A stretch of 32,353 nt of DNA from Deltaproteobacteria bacterium CG_4_9_14_3_um_filter_63_12 (GCA_002789955.1 PFUG01000544.1:1-32353), one strand, 5' to 3'; shown: positions 1-8,191, counted from the first letter of the stretch. Notes: a model not told the origin generated them from the letters alone. Numbers and translations: made by a program.

Positions 1-1195
1 ACGCTGCAAACGTCTCCTCGATTTCGAGAATAAATGTATCCCACGCCCGTGATTTTTACACGTTACCGCCCACGACCTCTGCCAGGAGGGCGGTTTCCGG
101 GCGGGGCTTGGCCGGCGCCTTACTGACGTTCTGTGAGGCCGCGGTTGAAACCCCGGGCAACGTGCCCGGCGCTGCGCACCTGCGGCCCCCCCGACCTGAG
201 GCTAATTTTCGGCGCAGCTTGTACTTCTGCCATGCCGGGCGCGGATGCCCAGGTTCTGGACGCGGTTTCGGGGTGGCAACGTCGATCATGGGCGACTGCC
301 ACTCGCTGTCGGTCCCGAACGCTATGGGGCATGGGAGCAACAATTGTCGGTCCTCAGGGCTCGAGCAGCGCGTCGGAATCGAGGGCGGTCGGACGCGGTT
401 CCTCGAAGCGGGTTCGGGCGGTCGGACGCGGTTCCTCGAAGCGGGTTCGGGCGGTCGGACGCAGTTCGGGCGGTCGGACGCAGTTCGGGCCGTCGCACGC
501 GCGGCCCAGCGCTCCGTACTGGACTACTTCTGGGAGCGCCCCTTCAGCGCGGCGGTCGGCGAATTCCGGGTGGTGCCTTGGTGTGGCACTTGCGCCCAAA
601 GGTAGGCTGCGGACCTACACTCTGACTGGCGAACAAGAGGTCGTGGGCATCATCGCTCGCGCAAATGCCCGCGGGCGGCGGCTGCCGCCAGATATGCCCG
701 TCGCTTGGCTTCACTACGCAGCGAGTCTCAACTCCTCGCCCATGTAGTAGCTCGACGACCTCGCACAGCGGCATTTTCGTTCATGACCAGTATGCGAGAG
801 CCCTGTGGGCAAATGAGCCGCCCGGCTTGATGCAGGAGTGCCTTCTGCAAAGTGCCCAACGACTCGAAGTGCCAACGAGGTGAGCGCGTGGAGTCGTCCA
901 AGTCACATGGGAGGTTCGCTTGCATTTCGAGCTCTCGTCCGAGGTTGTGCGAGAGCAATGCCGTTCAGGTCCACAGTTCGTTCGCAGACCTGTGCGTCGC
1001 CGGCTCAGTCCAGTTATTGGGCCGCCAATACCCCTCGAAGGTACTCCATTCCTCGTCGATATCGTACCAATCGCTTTGCGCCTGAATCAGGGTCTTGAGT
1101 TGCGCGAAGCCTGCCCATCTTGAAATTGCGTGTTTTGCTGAGATCGGTGGAAAATGCGACCGAATTCCGAACTCTTCCCAAAGGACATCTTGTGA
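1..1195. other. 1.2 kb without a convincing gene
   Basis: No open frame here shows a recognisable domain together with a ribosome binding site. Several overlapping frames on both strands are rich in Arg, Pro and Ser, as is usual for non-coding GC-rich DNA. A short stretch at about 610-745 (+) reads like ordinary protein and is followed by two stop codons at about 746-751, and about 920-1120 (+) also reads fairly smoothly in another frame. These could be remnants of decayed genes, but I cannot name a family. The only clear structure is the tandem repeat at 383-500. Confidence 0.5.
383..500. repeat. short tandem repeat, 33-bp and 19-bp units
   Basis: Two identical 33-bp units (383-415 and 416-448) are followed by two identical 19-bp units (449-467 and 468-486) that start with the same 14 bases, and then by a decayed partial unit (487-500). 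The 19-bp unit looks like the 33-bp unit with an internal 14-bp loss. The array lies in a region without a credible gene. Confidence 0.85.
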
Positions 1196-1319
1196 GTGCC
1201 CGTTCGCAAATGCCCCAGGTGAAAGGAGCCGACGACCGAGCGACGCAGGCCACGCACCGGCACGCCGAGGAGCGAGGGAGGAAGGCGACGCCGCAGATGG
1301 GGCATTTCCGGACGGGCAC
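1196..1319 (-). repeat. 124-bp element with 21-bp terminal inverted repeats (left copy)
   Basis: The ends at 1196-1216 and 1299-1319 are inverted copies of each other with 19 of 21 bases matching. Read on the minus strand from 1319, the first 69 bases match 32206-32274 (+) at about 63 positions, so this is a dispersed repeat in opposite orientation. On that strand it encodes a short zinc-ribbon-like string beginning VPVRKCPICGVAF. Three of the four differences within the first 66 bases are synonymous, with one Cys-to-Tyr change. It starts a few bases after the stop codon of the gene at 1325-1792. It could be a MITE-like element or the remains of a small zinc-ribbon gene. Confidence 0.7.
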
Positions 1320-1324
1320 TAGGC

Positions 1325-1792
1325 TCACTGGGAGCGTTGGCCCTCTGCGAGGCTCTCTTCCACTTCACCCACGTCCGTTTTGATACGAATCTTAGCGGGA
1401 ACTCCGGTCAGGACGTCATCCTCACTGGGTTGCTTCTTCTCGCTCAAACCATCCCAGAAGCCACGATCCCACCGACGAGGGATGGCGTAGGTGTAGATAA
1501 AATCGTCGAGGGGCACGCTGTATTGTGCGCCGGCCTCGATGGAGCCAGTCGTGTGGACGTAGCTGTCGTCGACCGTGAGCTCGACCCGATTCCAGGTCTT
1601 GGGGCTGCTGTTGGTCACGAGGATGAGCGTGCGGCCTTCCAGTGCACCGGGTAACGCCGTAACTTCGGCCCCGATGTCATTGGTGACCTCACGCGGCCAT
1701 CCAGCAATGATCCAAATGACCAAAGCGGCGGCGATGCAGAGGTAAATGACTACTACGGCTAGTTTGACGATGAAGTAGCGACGACCTTTCAC
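1325..1792 (-). CDS. small single-pass membrane protein, unknown function
   Basis: This encodes 155 residues with a GTG start. A basic N-terminus (MKGRRYF) is followed by one hydrophobic segment at about residues 8-30, which should anchor the protein in the inner membrane with the rest outside. The remainder is mainly beta-strand-like, with a central segment containing NSSPKTWNRVELTVD, typical of small extracytoplasmic beta domains. I do not recognise a family. The start is not well fixed: no strong ribosome binding site precedes it, and an ATG seven bases upstream opens only a two-codon frame. The gene is divergent from the AgmX/GltJ-like gene at 2017. Its stop codon is followed almost directly by the palindromic repeat at 1196-1319. 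Confidence 0.7.
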   Translation of the reverse strand: MKGRRYFIVKLAVVVIYLCIAAALVIWIIAGWPREVTNDIGAEVTALPGALEGRTLILVTNSSPKTWNRVELTVDDSYVHTTGSIEAGAQYSVPLDDFIYTYAIPRRWDRGFWDGLSEKKQPSEDDVLTGVPAKIRIKTDVGEVEESLAEGQRSQ

Positions 1793-1934
1793 GGCATCTA
1801 TCGGGCTCGAGTGAGTTGACCAGCGCGTAGTCTACAGACGGTCCGGTAGATAGCAACCGCCCCGCGCGCAACCTTCCAGCAGGGAAGCTCGACCGGCATC
1901 CCCTGAAAGTACTTTGCGATTGTTACAACCTGGG

Positions 1935-1964
1935 TTGCGAGATCGACGTCCCCAATGCTAGCAT
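1935..1964 (+). promoter_or_regulatory. possible promoter for the AgmX/GltJ-like gene
   Basis: TTGCGA at 1935-1940 and TAGCAT at 1959-1964 are separated by 18 bases, in the 224-bp gap between the divergent genes at 1325-1792 and 2017-3951. This is a weak match to a housekeeping promoter and was found only by eye. Confidence 0.3.
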
Positions 1965-2016
1965 CGCTGCGATTTAGCGGCCTGTGGTCGCTGCCCACGA
2001 AGGTTTGGTGGTGTGA

Positions 2017-3951
2017 ATGAAGATCGTCTGTGATGCTTGTGGTGCCAAATACCTTGTTGCTGACGACAAGATTCACCGCCGCGTCGTGAGGCTGACGTGC
2101 CAGAAGTGCGACCATGTCATCACCGCACGGCGTGAGGCGGAAGATCAAGGGGGCGTCGAAGCTGCGGACCTGAGAGCACGGCTAGGGCTCGGTGGGAGTA
2201 AGCCCCAAGCCAAACGGCCCAATGCGATTGCCGATTGGTATTACTCGAGGGATGGCCAGAGCTTCGGTCCATTTCCGAAAGAAGATCTGGTGGCTCAGTT
2301 TACGTCACGTGAGTTGGGAGCGGAGTGCTACGTTTGGCACAGAGCTTTGGGGGCGTGGTCGCCCGCACATTCGACTGCCCCCTTTGATCAGATCATCGCA
2401 GACCAGCAGGTCTCTCATTCCGCAAAGAATCCTTTTGCCGATCCGAATTCGGGAGCTGCGGCGCTGCTCGCTCGAACAGGCACCGAGGCGGCCAGCGTCG
2501 AAGCCAAACGACCGTCGCAGCGAGTAAAGAACCTCAAGGGGACGCTCGACACGTTATCTGCGGAGAGTCGTCCCGAGGCGGTGGCAGACAGTGAGGGTGC
2601 TGATGACCGGTCGGCGGCCACCAGTCCTGATGCACGTGGCGAGGTCAGTGAGGATGTCACCACCTCGGTTGCGGATGTAATCGACGAAGCATCGCACGCA
2701 GAAGTCGACGAAGCATCACACGCAGAGATCGATCTGGACATCGACGGGGCGAGCCGTGTCGTAGACCTCGAGCAGTTGCGGGCGCTCGGCATGAGAACCG
2801 ACAGCATGCCCCTGCTCGACCCTGCACTGTCCACCCTCGAGTCGCAGGAGATGGACACCGTCAACTTGGATGACGACACCGTCTCTGCTCAGGGTTCTGA
2901 GCAGACGGGCTGGATGAGCAAGGAAAGTGAGGAAGCGCGAAAGCGTCTTTTCAGCGCGATCGAACGAGCCCACGAGAGCGGAGCGAGTCATGCGCCGGTT
3001 GAACGCAGCATGCTCATCCACATCGACCATCTCAGACAACAAAACCGCAAAGTGAGGCTCTACGCCATTCTTGCGGTGCTCGGGATGGCGTTGGTCGGCA
3101 TCGTCATCTGGGCAGTGCTGAGTTACAGCGAGACCCATATCGATGCAGAAGAGAAGTGGCAACCAGGCGCTGCGCTCGTCAGTGAGGGTGGTGAGGAGAT
3201 CGACGACGCGGAGCTAGAACGTCTCGCTCCAATCGCCGAGTTCACGTTGGTCGAGGTCGGGGACGATGGAGCTGGTGACAATGGCTTCGTGTTTGACACC
3301 GTGGACGGCGAGGTCCTCGCTTCGAGCGAGGCCCCTAGCGTCCACGGCGCTAAGACGGGGAGGTCCGACGAGACAACCAAACCGCGGGTGAAGGGGGAGA
3401 CCGATCCGAAGAAGGAGATAGTGAGCCCTCTGAACAAGTTCGAGGGTGTGGTGACCGACAAAGACTCAAAGGTGGAGTCGGGAGTGCTCTTGTCTTCCAG
3501 CGAAGAGGAGAACGTGGGCGTGAAGCCTCAGAGCGATCTGATGCCTTCCTCACTCGCAACAGGCTCCAGGCGAAGGCGTGCTGTGGACCTCAGCGGAACT
3601 GCCTCCCCAATCGCAACGACGCTCGACACAAAGGGCTCGAAGTACGCCGCGACGACGAGCCGAAAGGTCAAGTCGAGCGAGCGCAACCGTTTCAAGTCCG
3701 GCCTGAAGAAGGTCTCGAAGGCCGTACAGGAGTGCCATCAGAGACAGCTCAAGAGCGGCTCGATCGCGGCTGGAAAGATCTATTTGACCGTGACGGTCGA
3801 ACCCGATGGAACCACCTCCAACGTCAACATCGACAAAGCCATCAGCGGAACCCCGTTCGAGGAGTGCTTGCTGAGCAAGAAGGGCAGATGGACCTTCGAG
3901 ACCTTCGAGGGGAAAGCCGTCGAATTGCGTCAGGGCTTTGTGCTTGAATGA
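2017..3951 (+). CDS. AgmX/GltJ-like protein: MJ0042 zinc ribbon, GYF_2, TM, TonB-C
   Basis: This encodes 644 residues. An N-terminal MJ0042-type zinc ribbon has Cys5, Cys8, Cys28 and Cys31. A GYF_2 domain follows at about residues 72-115 (ADWYYSRDGQSFGPF). Next comes a long acidic linker with an eight-residue direct repeat (DEASHAEV/I, bases 2682-2729). One membrane segment lies at about 347-368, then a low-complexity periplasmic stretch, and the last 90 residues are an AgmX/PglI-type TonB C-terminal domain with two spaced Cys. This is the layout of GltJ/AgmX of Myxococcus, whose cytoplasmic ribbon and GYF domains bind the motility regulator while the tail reaches across the periplasm. No other glt/agl genes are nearby, so a gliding role is only one possibility; energy transduction to the outer membrane is another. 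Confidence 0.88.
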   Translation: MKIVCDACGAKYLVADDKIHRRVVRLTCQKCDHVITARREAEDQGGVEAADLRARLGLGGSKPQAKRPNAIADWYYSRDGQSFGPFPKEDLVAQFTSRELGAECYVWHRALGAWSPAHSTAPFDQIIADQQVSHSAKNPFADPNSGAAALLARTGTEAASVEAKRPSQRVKNLKGTLDTLSAESRPEAVADSEGADDRSAATSPDARGEVSEDVTTSVADVIDEASHAEVDEASHAEIDLDIDGASRVVDLEQLRALGMRTDSMPLLDPALSTLESQEMDTVNLDDDTVSAQGSEQTGWMSKESEEARKRLFSAIERAHESGASHAPVERSMLIHIDHLRQQNRKVRLYAILAVLGMALVGIVIWAVLSYSETHIDAEEKWQPGAALVSEGGEEIDDAELERLAPIAEFTLVEVGDDGAGDNGFVFDTVDGEVLASSEAPSVHGAKTGRSDETTKPRVKGETDPKKEIVSPLNKFEGVVTDKDSKVESGVLLSSSEEENVGVKPQSDLMPSSLATGSRRRRAVDLSGTASPIATTLDTKGSKYAATTSRKVKSSERNRFKSGLKKVSKAVQECHQRQLKSGSIAAGKIYLTVTVEPDGTTSNVNIDKAISGTPFEECLLSKKGRWTFETFEGKAVELRQGFVLE

Positions 3952-4058
3952 AAGCCCTCGCCGTCCGTACAACTCATTGCTGGTCCCATGCAATTGATGT
4001 TCGCCACCGTCGAGAGCGCCGAAAGCCCGCCCCTTCGAGCGCTTCAGGAGAGTCCCTG

Positions 4059-4658
4059 ATGTCCACACGCAACCAAACCTCCCTCCCTAGGCTCCTCACT
4101 GCACTCGTCGTAGTCGCCCTCCTTCTCCCTGCCGTGGCGTTTGCTGGCCACGATGAGAAGATCGAGTACAAATTCGTCGGGTTTGGCACCAACCCTGACT
4201 TTTATGGCATCCATCTCCAGGACGAGATTGCGGGGGATTCGCTGTTGGTCTTCCAAGTCGGGACCCCTACCCCGATCGCATCTTACCCCCTCGAGGGGAC
4301 GAGCTTGAGCAAGGCCCTGAAGAGTGCTGAGATCGCCCCCTATGCCCTAACGGACAAAGGAATCACCGGCGAGACCGCCGAACAGGGTTACACCTTGGTC
4401 GGAAAGACCTTCGGTGCGCAGTTCCAGCTCTCCCTCAAGATGGGGGCCGAGGAGGGCACTCTGGGATACGTCGCGGTTGTCTCGGACCCGACTCGTACGG
4501 AGTACGCCGCCATCAAGGTCAAATCGGTTCATTGGACGAAGGACGGCACTCGGGTCGTGGTCATTCTGAACCAGAAGTTGGGTGGGGAGTGGCCCATGGA
4601 TTCCGATACCCTCGCCGCCTACTCTCTTGCGGCGCCAGCTCCGGCTCCTGCCCCCTAA
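4059..4658 (+). CDS. secreted protein, unknown function
   Basis: This encodes 199 residues. The ATG at 4059 is chosen because CAGGAGAG lies just upstream and because a classic signal peptide begins there (basic start, LLTALVVVALLLP core, likely cleavage after AFA at residue 29). An in-frame opening further upstream would put charged residues before the signal. The mature part is predicted to be beta-rich, with motifs such as KFVGFGTNPDFYGIHLQD, and ends in an Ala-Pro tail. No catalytic motif is seen and I cannot name a family. It follows the AgmX/GltJ-like gene by 107 bases on the same strand and may be co-transcribed. It is probably periplasmic or exported. Confidence 0.8.
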   Translation: MSTRNQTSLPRLLTALVVVALLLPAVAFAGHDEKIEYKFVGFGTNPDFYGIHLQDEIAGDSLLVFQVGTPTPIASYPLEGTSLSKALKSAEIAPYALTDKGITGETAEQGYTLVGKTFGAQFQLSLKMGAEEGTLGYVAVVSDPTRTEYAAIKVKSVHWTKDGTRVVVILNQKLGGEWPMDSDTLAAYSLAAPAPAPAP

Positions 4659-4808
4659 TTTCTGACGGGTCCGCATGGCTGGCCATTGTGCAAGGCACAC
4701 TCATCTCTGTCGGCGGCTGCAGTTCGGCACTTAAGCGTCGAGAAAGAGATGGCAAACCTTTCGTGGCAGGCCTATGCTCGGAGGCAAGGTTCCACCTGGG
4801 AGGTGCAA

Positions 4809-5294
4809 ATGTCGTTCAGCAATACTCTCTCTTCCGACGCGGCACATCGACGAACCAAAGTCGCGGGCGTTCTGCTGCTTGTAGTGCTCACCCTCTTCGT
4901 GCCGGGCTGCAAACTCATCTTCGAGCCTGCTGACGACGCCGCTGACCGACTTTTCGAGGCACTGGTGACCCGCGACTTCAGGACCATGGAGGAGCTGCTC
5001 AAAGACGACGAGCTGCGGGGGAAGGCTCGCCGGCTCTCGGGGATCTTCAACTCGCCTCCCTTCAAAGGTAAGGCGGGCTATTGGAACATTGAGCTCGTCG
5101 AGGAAGATGAACCTACAGGGTTCACCTACGTCTATGTCACCTTCGAGATCCCCATCGCGAGCAAGAGCGTTCGGGGAAGCAAGCACAAGGACGTGGAAGT
5201 CATCTTGGAAATGAAGCGGGAGTGGCTTCGTTGGACCGTGACGAACATTGACTACCTCGACGACTTGATAAAGCAAGTCGAACGCAGTCGCTGA
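4809..5294 (+). CDS. lipoprotein, possible NTF2-like fold
   Basis: This encodes 161 residues. The ATG at 4809 has a GGGAGG ribosome binding site at 4798-4803, and it starts a lipoprotein signal: RRTK, a hydrophobic core, then FVPGC with the lipidated Cys at residue 34. The mature domain is about 125 residues, beginning ADRLFEALVTRDFRTMEELL. That helix pattern followed by beta strands resembles small NTF2/DUF4878-like lipoproteins, but this is a fold-level guess. The next gene starts only 18 bases after the stop, so the two are probably co-transcribed. Confidence 0.78.
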   Translation: MSFSNTLSSDAAHRRTKVAGVLLLVVLTLFVPGCKLIFEPADDAADRLFEALVTRDFRTMEELLKDDELRGKARRLSGIFNSPPFKGKAGYWNIELVEEDEPTGFTYVYVTFEIPIASKSVRGSKHKDVEVILEMKREWLRWTVTNIDYLDDLIKQVERSR

Positions 5295-5312
5295 CGTTCG
5301 GGCGAAGGTGCG

Positions 5313-6137
5313 ATGACAGTTAGCCCTCATTGTCTTTTTGTAGTCTCCGACTCGACCGGGGACACAGCCGAGAAGGTGACCCGCTCTGCGCTGATGCAAT
5401 TCGGCAGCGCCAGTGCGGAGGTGAAGGTTTTCTCGAGGGTGAGAACCACCGAGCAAGTCGCCCGCATCGTGCAAGAGGCTGAGCTGCGCAGCGCCGTGGT
5501 GATCTACACTCTGGTCAACCCAACTCTGCGCAGTGTGATCGTCGGAAAGCTCGGTGAGGCTAAGCTCCGGTCAGTGGACCTAATCGGAAGTCTCATTGAG
5601 ACGCTCTCCGATTTCCTTCATCAGGAACCCGCCGGGAAGCCAGGTCTCTTGCACCAAATGGGAGAGGCCTACTTCAAACGGATCAATGCGGTCGAGTTCA
5701 CTGTCAAGAACGACGATGGCCAGGAGCCGCGAAACTTTCACAAGGCCGATATCGTCTTGGTTGGGATCAGCCGCACGAGCAAGACCCCAGTATCGAGCTA
5801 CCTTGCGCAGAAGGGATACAAGGTCGCCAACTCTCCGATTGTGCTCGACCTCGACCAACCGAAGGAACTCTTCGAGATCGACCAATCGCGGGTGTTTGCC
5901 CTCACTGTCGACGCAGCCCTGTTGATCCGCATCCGCCGGAATCGCCTCCAGCAACTCGGACTGCCTCCGGATTCCGAATACGCGATGCGCGAGCACGTGA
6001 TGGAGGAGTTGCGATTTGCGCGCAAGCTCTTCAGCCGTAATCCCACCTGGCCCATCATAGACGTCACGACGAAGGCGGTCGAAGAGACCGCAAACATCAT
6101 CGTCTCGCTCTACGAGACGCGCAGTGCGTCGCGCTGA
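5313..6137 (+). CDS. ppsR: PEP synthase / PPDK regulatory kinase-phosphorylase (DUF299)
   Basis: This encodes 274 residues, the usual length for the family. It begins with the family signature FVVSDSTGDTAEKVTRSAL and has the phosphate-binding motif GISRTSKTP at residues 151-159. Family members are bifunctional: they inactivate phosphoenolpyruvate synthase or pyruvate phosphate dikinase by ADP-dependent phosphorylation of a threonine, and reactivate it by a phosphate-dependent phosphorylase reaction. They therefore set flow between pyruvate and PEP. The start is supported by GAAGGTG just upstream. The target enzyme is not encoded in this window, so whether it controls PPS or PPDK cannot be decided here; the symbol is given on family grounds. 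Confidence 0.93.
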   Translation: MTVSPHCLFVVSDSTGDTAEKVTRSALMQFGSASAEVKVFSRVRTTEQVARIVQEAELRSAVVIYTLVNPTLRSVIVGKLGEAKLRSVDLIGSLIETLSDFLHQEPAGKPGLLHQMGEAYFKRINAVEFTVKNDDGQEPRNFHKADIVLVGISRTSKTPVSSYLAQKGYKVANSPIVLDLDQPKELFEIDQSRVFALTVDAALLIRIRRNRLQQLGLPPDSEYAMREHVMEELRFARKLFSRNPTWPIIDVTTKAVEETANIIVSLYETRSASR

Positions 6138-6140
6138 GTG

Positions 6141-6515
6141 TCAAACTCGAGACAGTGCGATGAGCTCCTCTATGCGGGCCTGAAACTGCGGGTCTCGATG
6201 TAGGACCTCGTGCATGTGCAGCAACAGTTTCGTGCGCTTGGCTTCGGTGAGGTGAGGGAATCGCAGGTTGACGAGGCGAATGATGACGGCGTCTGATGCG
6301 GCTTCACGATCTGGAACGTTGCCCAACTTGATGTCAGCAGCAACCTCACTGATCGCTGTCTGCAAGGCATCCACAGGTTGCCCCGTTTGAATGCGCTGGG
6401 CGCTCGCCATCTCGGCAGCAGCCCCACCCTCGACCTTTGTGGTCCGATCGACGAGGTCGATGGAATCGACGAGGTCGACGCCTTTTGCTCCGATGGGTTT
6501 GATGAAATCAACCAT
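6141..6515 (-). CDS. small helical protein, unknown function
   Basis: This encodes about 124 residues if translation starts at the ATG at 6515 (MVDFIKPIGAKGVDLVDSID). The frame stays open to 6647, but that extension runs through a palindromic repeat (6553-6610), so I prefer the shorter form. The protein is soluble and mostly helical, with a C-terminal part rich in charged helices (LTEAKRTKLLLHMHEVLH). There is no signal peptide or Cys pattern and I do not recognise a family. The gene ends only four bases from the end of the convergent ppsR-like gene. Confidence 0.65.
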   Translation of the reverse strand: MVDFIKPIGAKGVDLVDSIDLVDRTTKVEGGAAAEMASAQRIQTGQPVDALQTAISEVAADIKLGNVPDREAASDAVIIRLVNLRFPHLTEAKRTKLLLHMHEVLHRDPQFQARIEELIALSRV

Positions 6516-6552
6516 GACGTGCCCACACTCATCTAGCCGTATGAACCGCACC

Positions 6553-6610
6553 ATCGATCGGATTTCGCGCGCTAACAGGAAACAGCTGGCTTGAGCCAGC
6601 GCGCGATTGG
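6553..6610 (+). repeat. palindromic repeat, copy A
   Basis: This copy has the family core ATCGGATTTCGCGCGC, then a hairpin GCTGGC-TTGA-GCCAGC and a closing GCGCGCGAT. It lies just upstream of the preferred start of the gene at 6141-6515. Related copies are at 14106-14160, 14435-14484, 14565-14627, 30346-30398 and 31771-31834. Confidence 0.7.
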
Positions 6611-6775
6611 GCTTCAGTCGCTTCGCCGAGTCTAGCGAAATCTTCACCCCTCAGCCAAGCGGCTCCGATCACCCTACAGTATTGTCGGCAATCGGGTATA
6701 AAAGGTTTCGTCCTATTTCTACGAAGGTCGAATCTCTGCGAATAGGATGAACACGGAGCGTTTGGGCCTTGACCC

Positions 6776-7450
6776 ATGCCAACGTCGTCCGACGCGGAGC
6801 AAGAGGTGTTCGTGCTCGAATCCGTCCTCGATTTCCTCGCGGCGAACCAGAACTTTCTCGGGTTCATGTTGCTGCTCTTCTCCGCGATGGTCGAATATCT
6901 CTTTCCACCTTTCCCTGGGGACTCGGTCACTTTGATGGGCGGAATCCTCGTCTCTGCGCGGGGTTGGAGCCCAGTGTTCGTGCTGAGCGCCGTCACCATC
7001 GGGAGTCTAGTCGGTTCTTTGGTCGACTATGGTGTGGGGTGCTGGTTGCGCTCCCATCCCGAAAGCTGGTTCGGGCGAAAGCTGAGATCTCGTCGCATCA
7101 AAGGAGCGATCGAAGACATCCTCTCGCGCTTCGCAAAGCATGGAGCCGCCTACCTCGCGCTTAACCGTTTCATCCCTGGGATTCGCGCTTTCTTCTTCGT
7201 CGCTGCAGGGCTTGGCGGTTTGAAGTGGATCTCCGTCGCGTTTTGGGGCGTTTGCAGCGCGCTACTGTGGAACGGTCTCGTCCTTTTCTCAGGTGGATTG
7301 CTTGGGGGAGAGGTCGAGGCAATCCAACTTCTCTTCGAGCGTTACACCCTCGCCGCTTGGGGCCTCATCACGATTGTGTTCGCCCTCTGGCTGGGGTCGC
7401 TCTGGCGCTCTAGACGACGGGACGCAAGATCTCGCGAGGCCGAACAGTAG
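6776..7450 (+). CDS. DedA-family (VTT domain) membrane protein
   Basis: This encodes 224 residues with about five hydrophobic segments. The family signature is clear: an N-terminal EYLFPPFPGDSVTLMGG segment with acidic and proline residues in a re-entrant loop, and later LNRFIPGIRAFFFVAAG, which matches the conserved F/R-x(3)-R arginine motif of DedA proteins. DedA proteins act in the inner membrane in lipid (undecaprenyl-phosphate or phospholipid) flipping and envelope homeostasis. The start is uncertain. The ATG at 6776 has no good ribosome binding site, whereas the GTG at 6812 follows AGAGGTG closely and would remove 12 residues without touching the membrane core. A strong terminator follows at 7488-7518. 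Confidence 0.9.
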   Translation: MPTSSDAEQEVFVLESVLDFLAANQNFLGFMLLLFSAMVEYLFPPFPGDSVTLMGGILVSARGWSPVFVLSAVTIGSLVGSLVDYGVGCWLRSHPESWFGRKLRSRRIKGAIEDILSRFAKHGAAYLALNRFIPGIRAFFFVAAGLGGLKWISVAFWGVCSALLWNGLVLFSGGLLGGEVEAIQLLFERYTLAAWGLITIVFALWLGSLWRSRRRDARSREAEQ

Positions 7451-7487
7451 CGGAAGTCGAGGCGCGACAGGGGCATGCGGGAAAACA

Positions 7488-7518
7488 AAAGGCCCTGTGC
7501 ACGAAGCATAGGGCCTTT
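7488..7518. terminator. bidirectional intrinsic terminator
   Basis: A 13-bp stem (AAAGGCCCTGTGC with GCATAGGGCCTTT, one G-T pair) encloses a five-base loop and is flanked by A-rich and T-rich ends. It sits between the convergent genes at 6776-7450 and 7551-7886 and can serve both. Confidence 0.85.
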
Positions 7519-7550
7519 GTATGAAAAGGAGGATTTCGACGGATGTCGGC

Positions 7551-7886
7551 CTAGGACTCCCGTCCACTGAACCGGTCGATCACATCCTTGACCCGAGGAT
7601 CTTCGGTCGAACACGCAGCGGCGAGAGGGACCTCGCCGTCGAGATCGGCGATATTACACGCCTCCATCAACACGAGCCGCATCTTTGCATCTTGACTCGC
7701 CCCCACCGCAAACTCGAGAACCCTACTGTCGTCCTCGCTCAATCCGTAGCGCATGCGAATGGCCTTCTCCTCTTCAGGAGTTAGGGTCGAAAGGTTCGTA
7801 TCACCAGTACGAGACTCGGTCTCGAGCCTCGACTTCAAGCCTGTTTTCGTTTGGGTCACTTTGCCCTGAGAATCATACTTCTTCAA
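7551..7886 (-). CDS. small protein with TTG start, unknown function
   Basis: This encodes 111 residues from the TTG at 7886, which lies five bases after a perfect AAGGAGG; this decides the start over a TTG 33 bases upstream that has no such site. The sequence LTPEEEKAIRMRYGLSEDD (about residues 35-53) looks like the opening of sigma-70 region 4, but no helix-turn-helix follows. The rest is a helical domain ending in ADLDGEVPLAAACSTEDPRVKDVIDRF. No membrane segment is present. I cannot name a family. The ribosome binding site sits in the loop of a perfect inverted repeat (7881-7906), so translation may be controlled by RNA structure. Confidence 0.7.
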   Translation of the reverse strand: MKKYDSQGKVTQTKTGLKSRLETESRTGDTNLSTLTPEEEKAIRMRYGLSEDDSRVLEFAVGASQDAKMRLVLMEACNIADLDGEVPLAAACSTEDPRVKDVIDRFSGRES

Positions 7887-7906
7887 CGTATCCTCCTTCG
7901 TTGAAG
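7881..7906 (-). promoter_or_regulatory. hairpin enclosing the ribosome binding site and start codon
   Basis: On the minus strand CTTCAACG (7906-7899) and CGTTGAAG (7888-7881) form a perfect 8-bp stem. The 10-base loop holds AAGGAGG, and the TTG start codon at 7886-7884 is in the 3' arm. This could be a thermometer-like or protein-bound translational switch, or chance. Confidence 0.45.
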
Positions 7907-8191
7907 TCTGCCCGTGCAACTTCAGCTGTTTTACCCAGCATTTCAGACCCGAGCAAACTATTGACCGTCATCCATGACCGTCACGTTCGAACCTGCCGCC
8001 CAACGAACCAAAGCGCGCTCGCGTCGGTCATTGGGGCCCTGAGGTCCCTCCACTTTCTCATGAAACGAACGTGGAGCAAACTTTCGACCTTTCACTGAAT
8101 CAGCTTTCCTATCCACCACTTGCTGATTGCGCACAATCTCACGATACGAATTTTTTTCTTGAAGACACCAACATCCGTCTCCCTCGAGCTA
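7887..8191. other. intergenic stretch
   Basis: About 300 bases between the small TTG-start gene and tRNA-Sec. I see a GACCGTCA direct repeat near 7964-7983 and a seven-T run near 8151, but no credible gene or complete terminator. Confidence 0.5.

Noticed and set aside
383-500. CRISPR array
   Set aside because: The units are directly adjacent with no variable spacers, so this is a simple tandem repeat.
608-1123. Decayed gene in the left end
   Set aside because: Short stretches in different frames read like protein, but no family could be named and frame changes would be needed; not enough for a pseudogene call.
1196-1319. Integron attC site
   Set aside because: The position after a stop codon and the inverted ends fit, but I see no core and inverse-core sites (GTTRRRY / RYYYAAC) and no series of cassettes.
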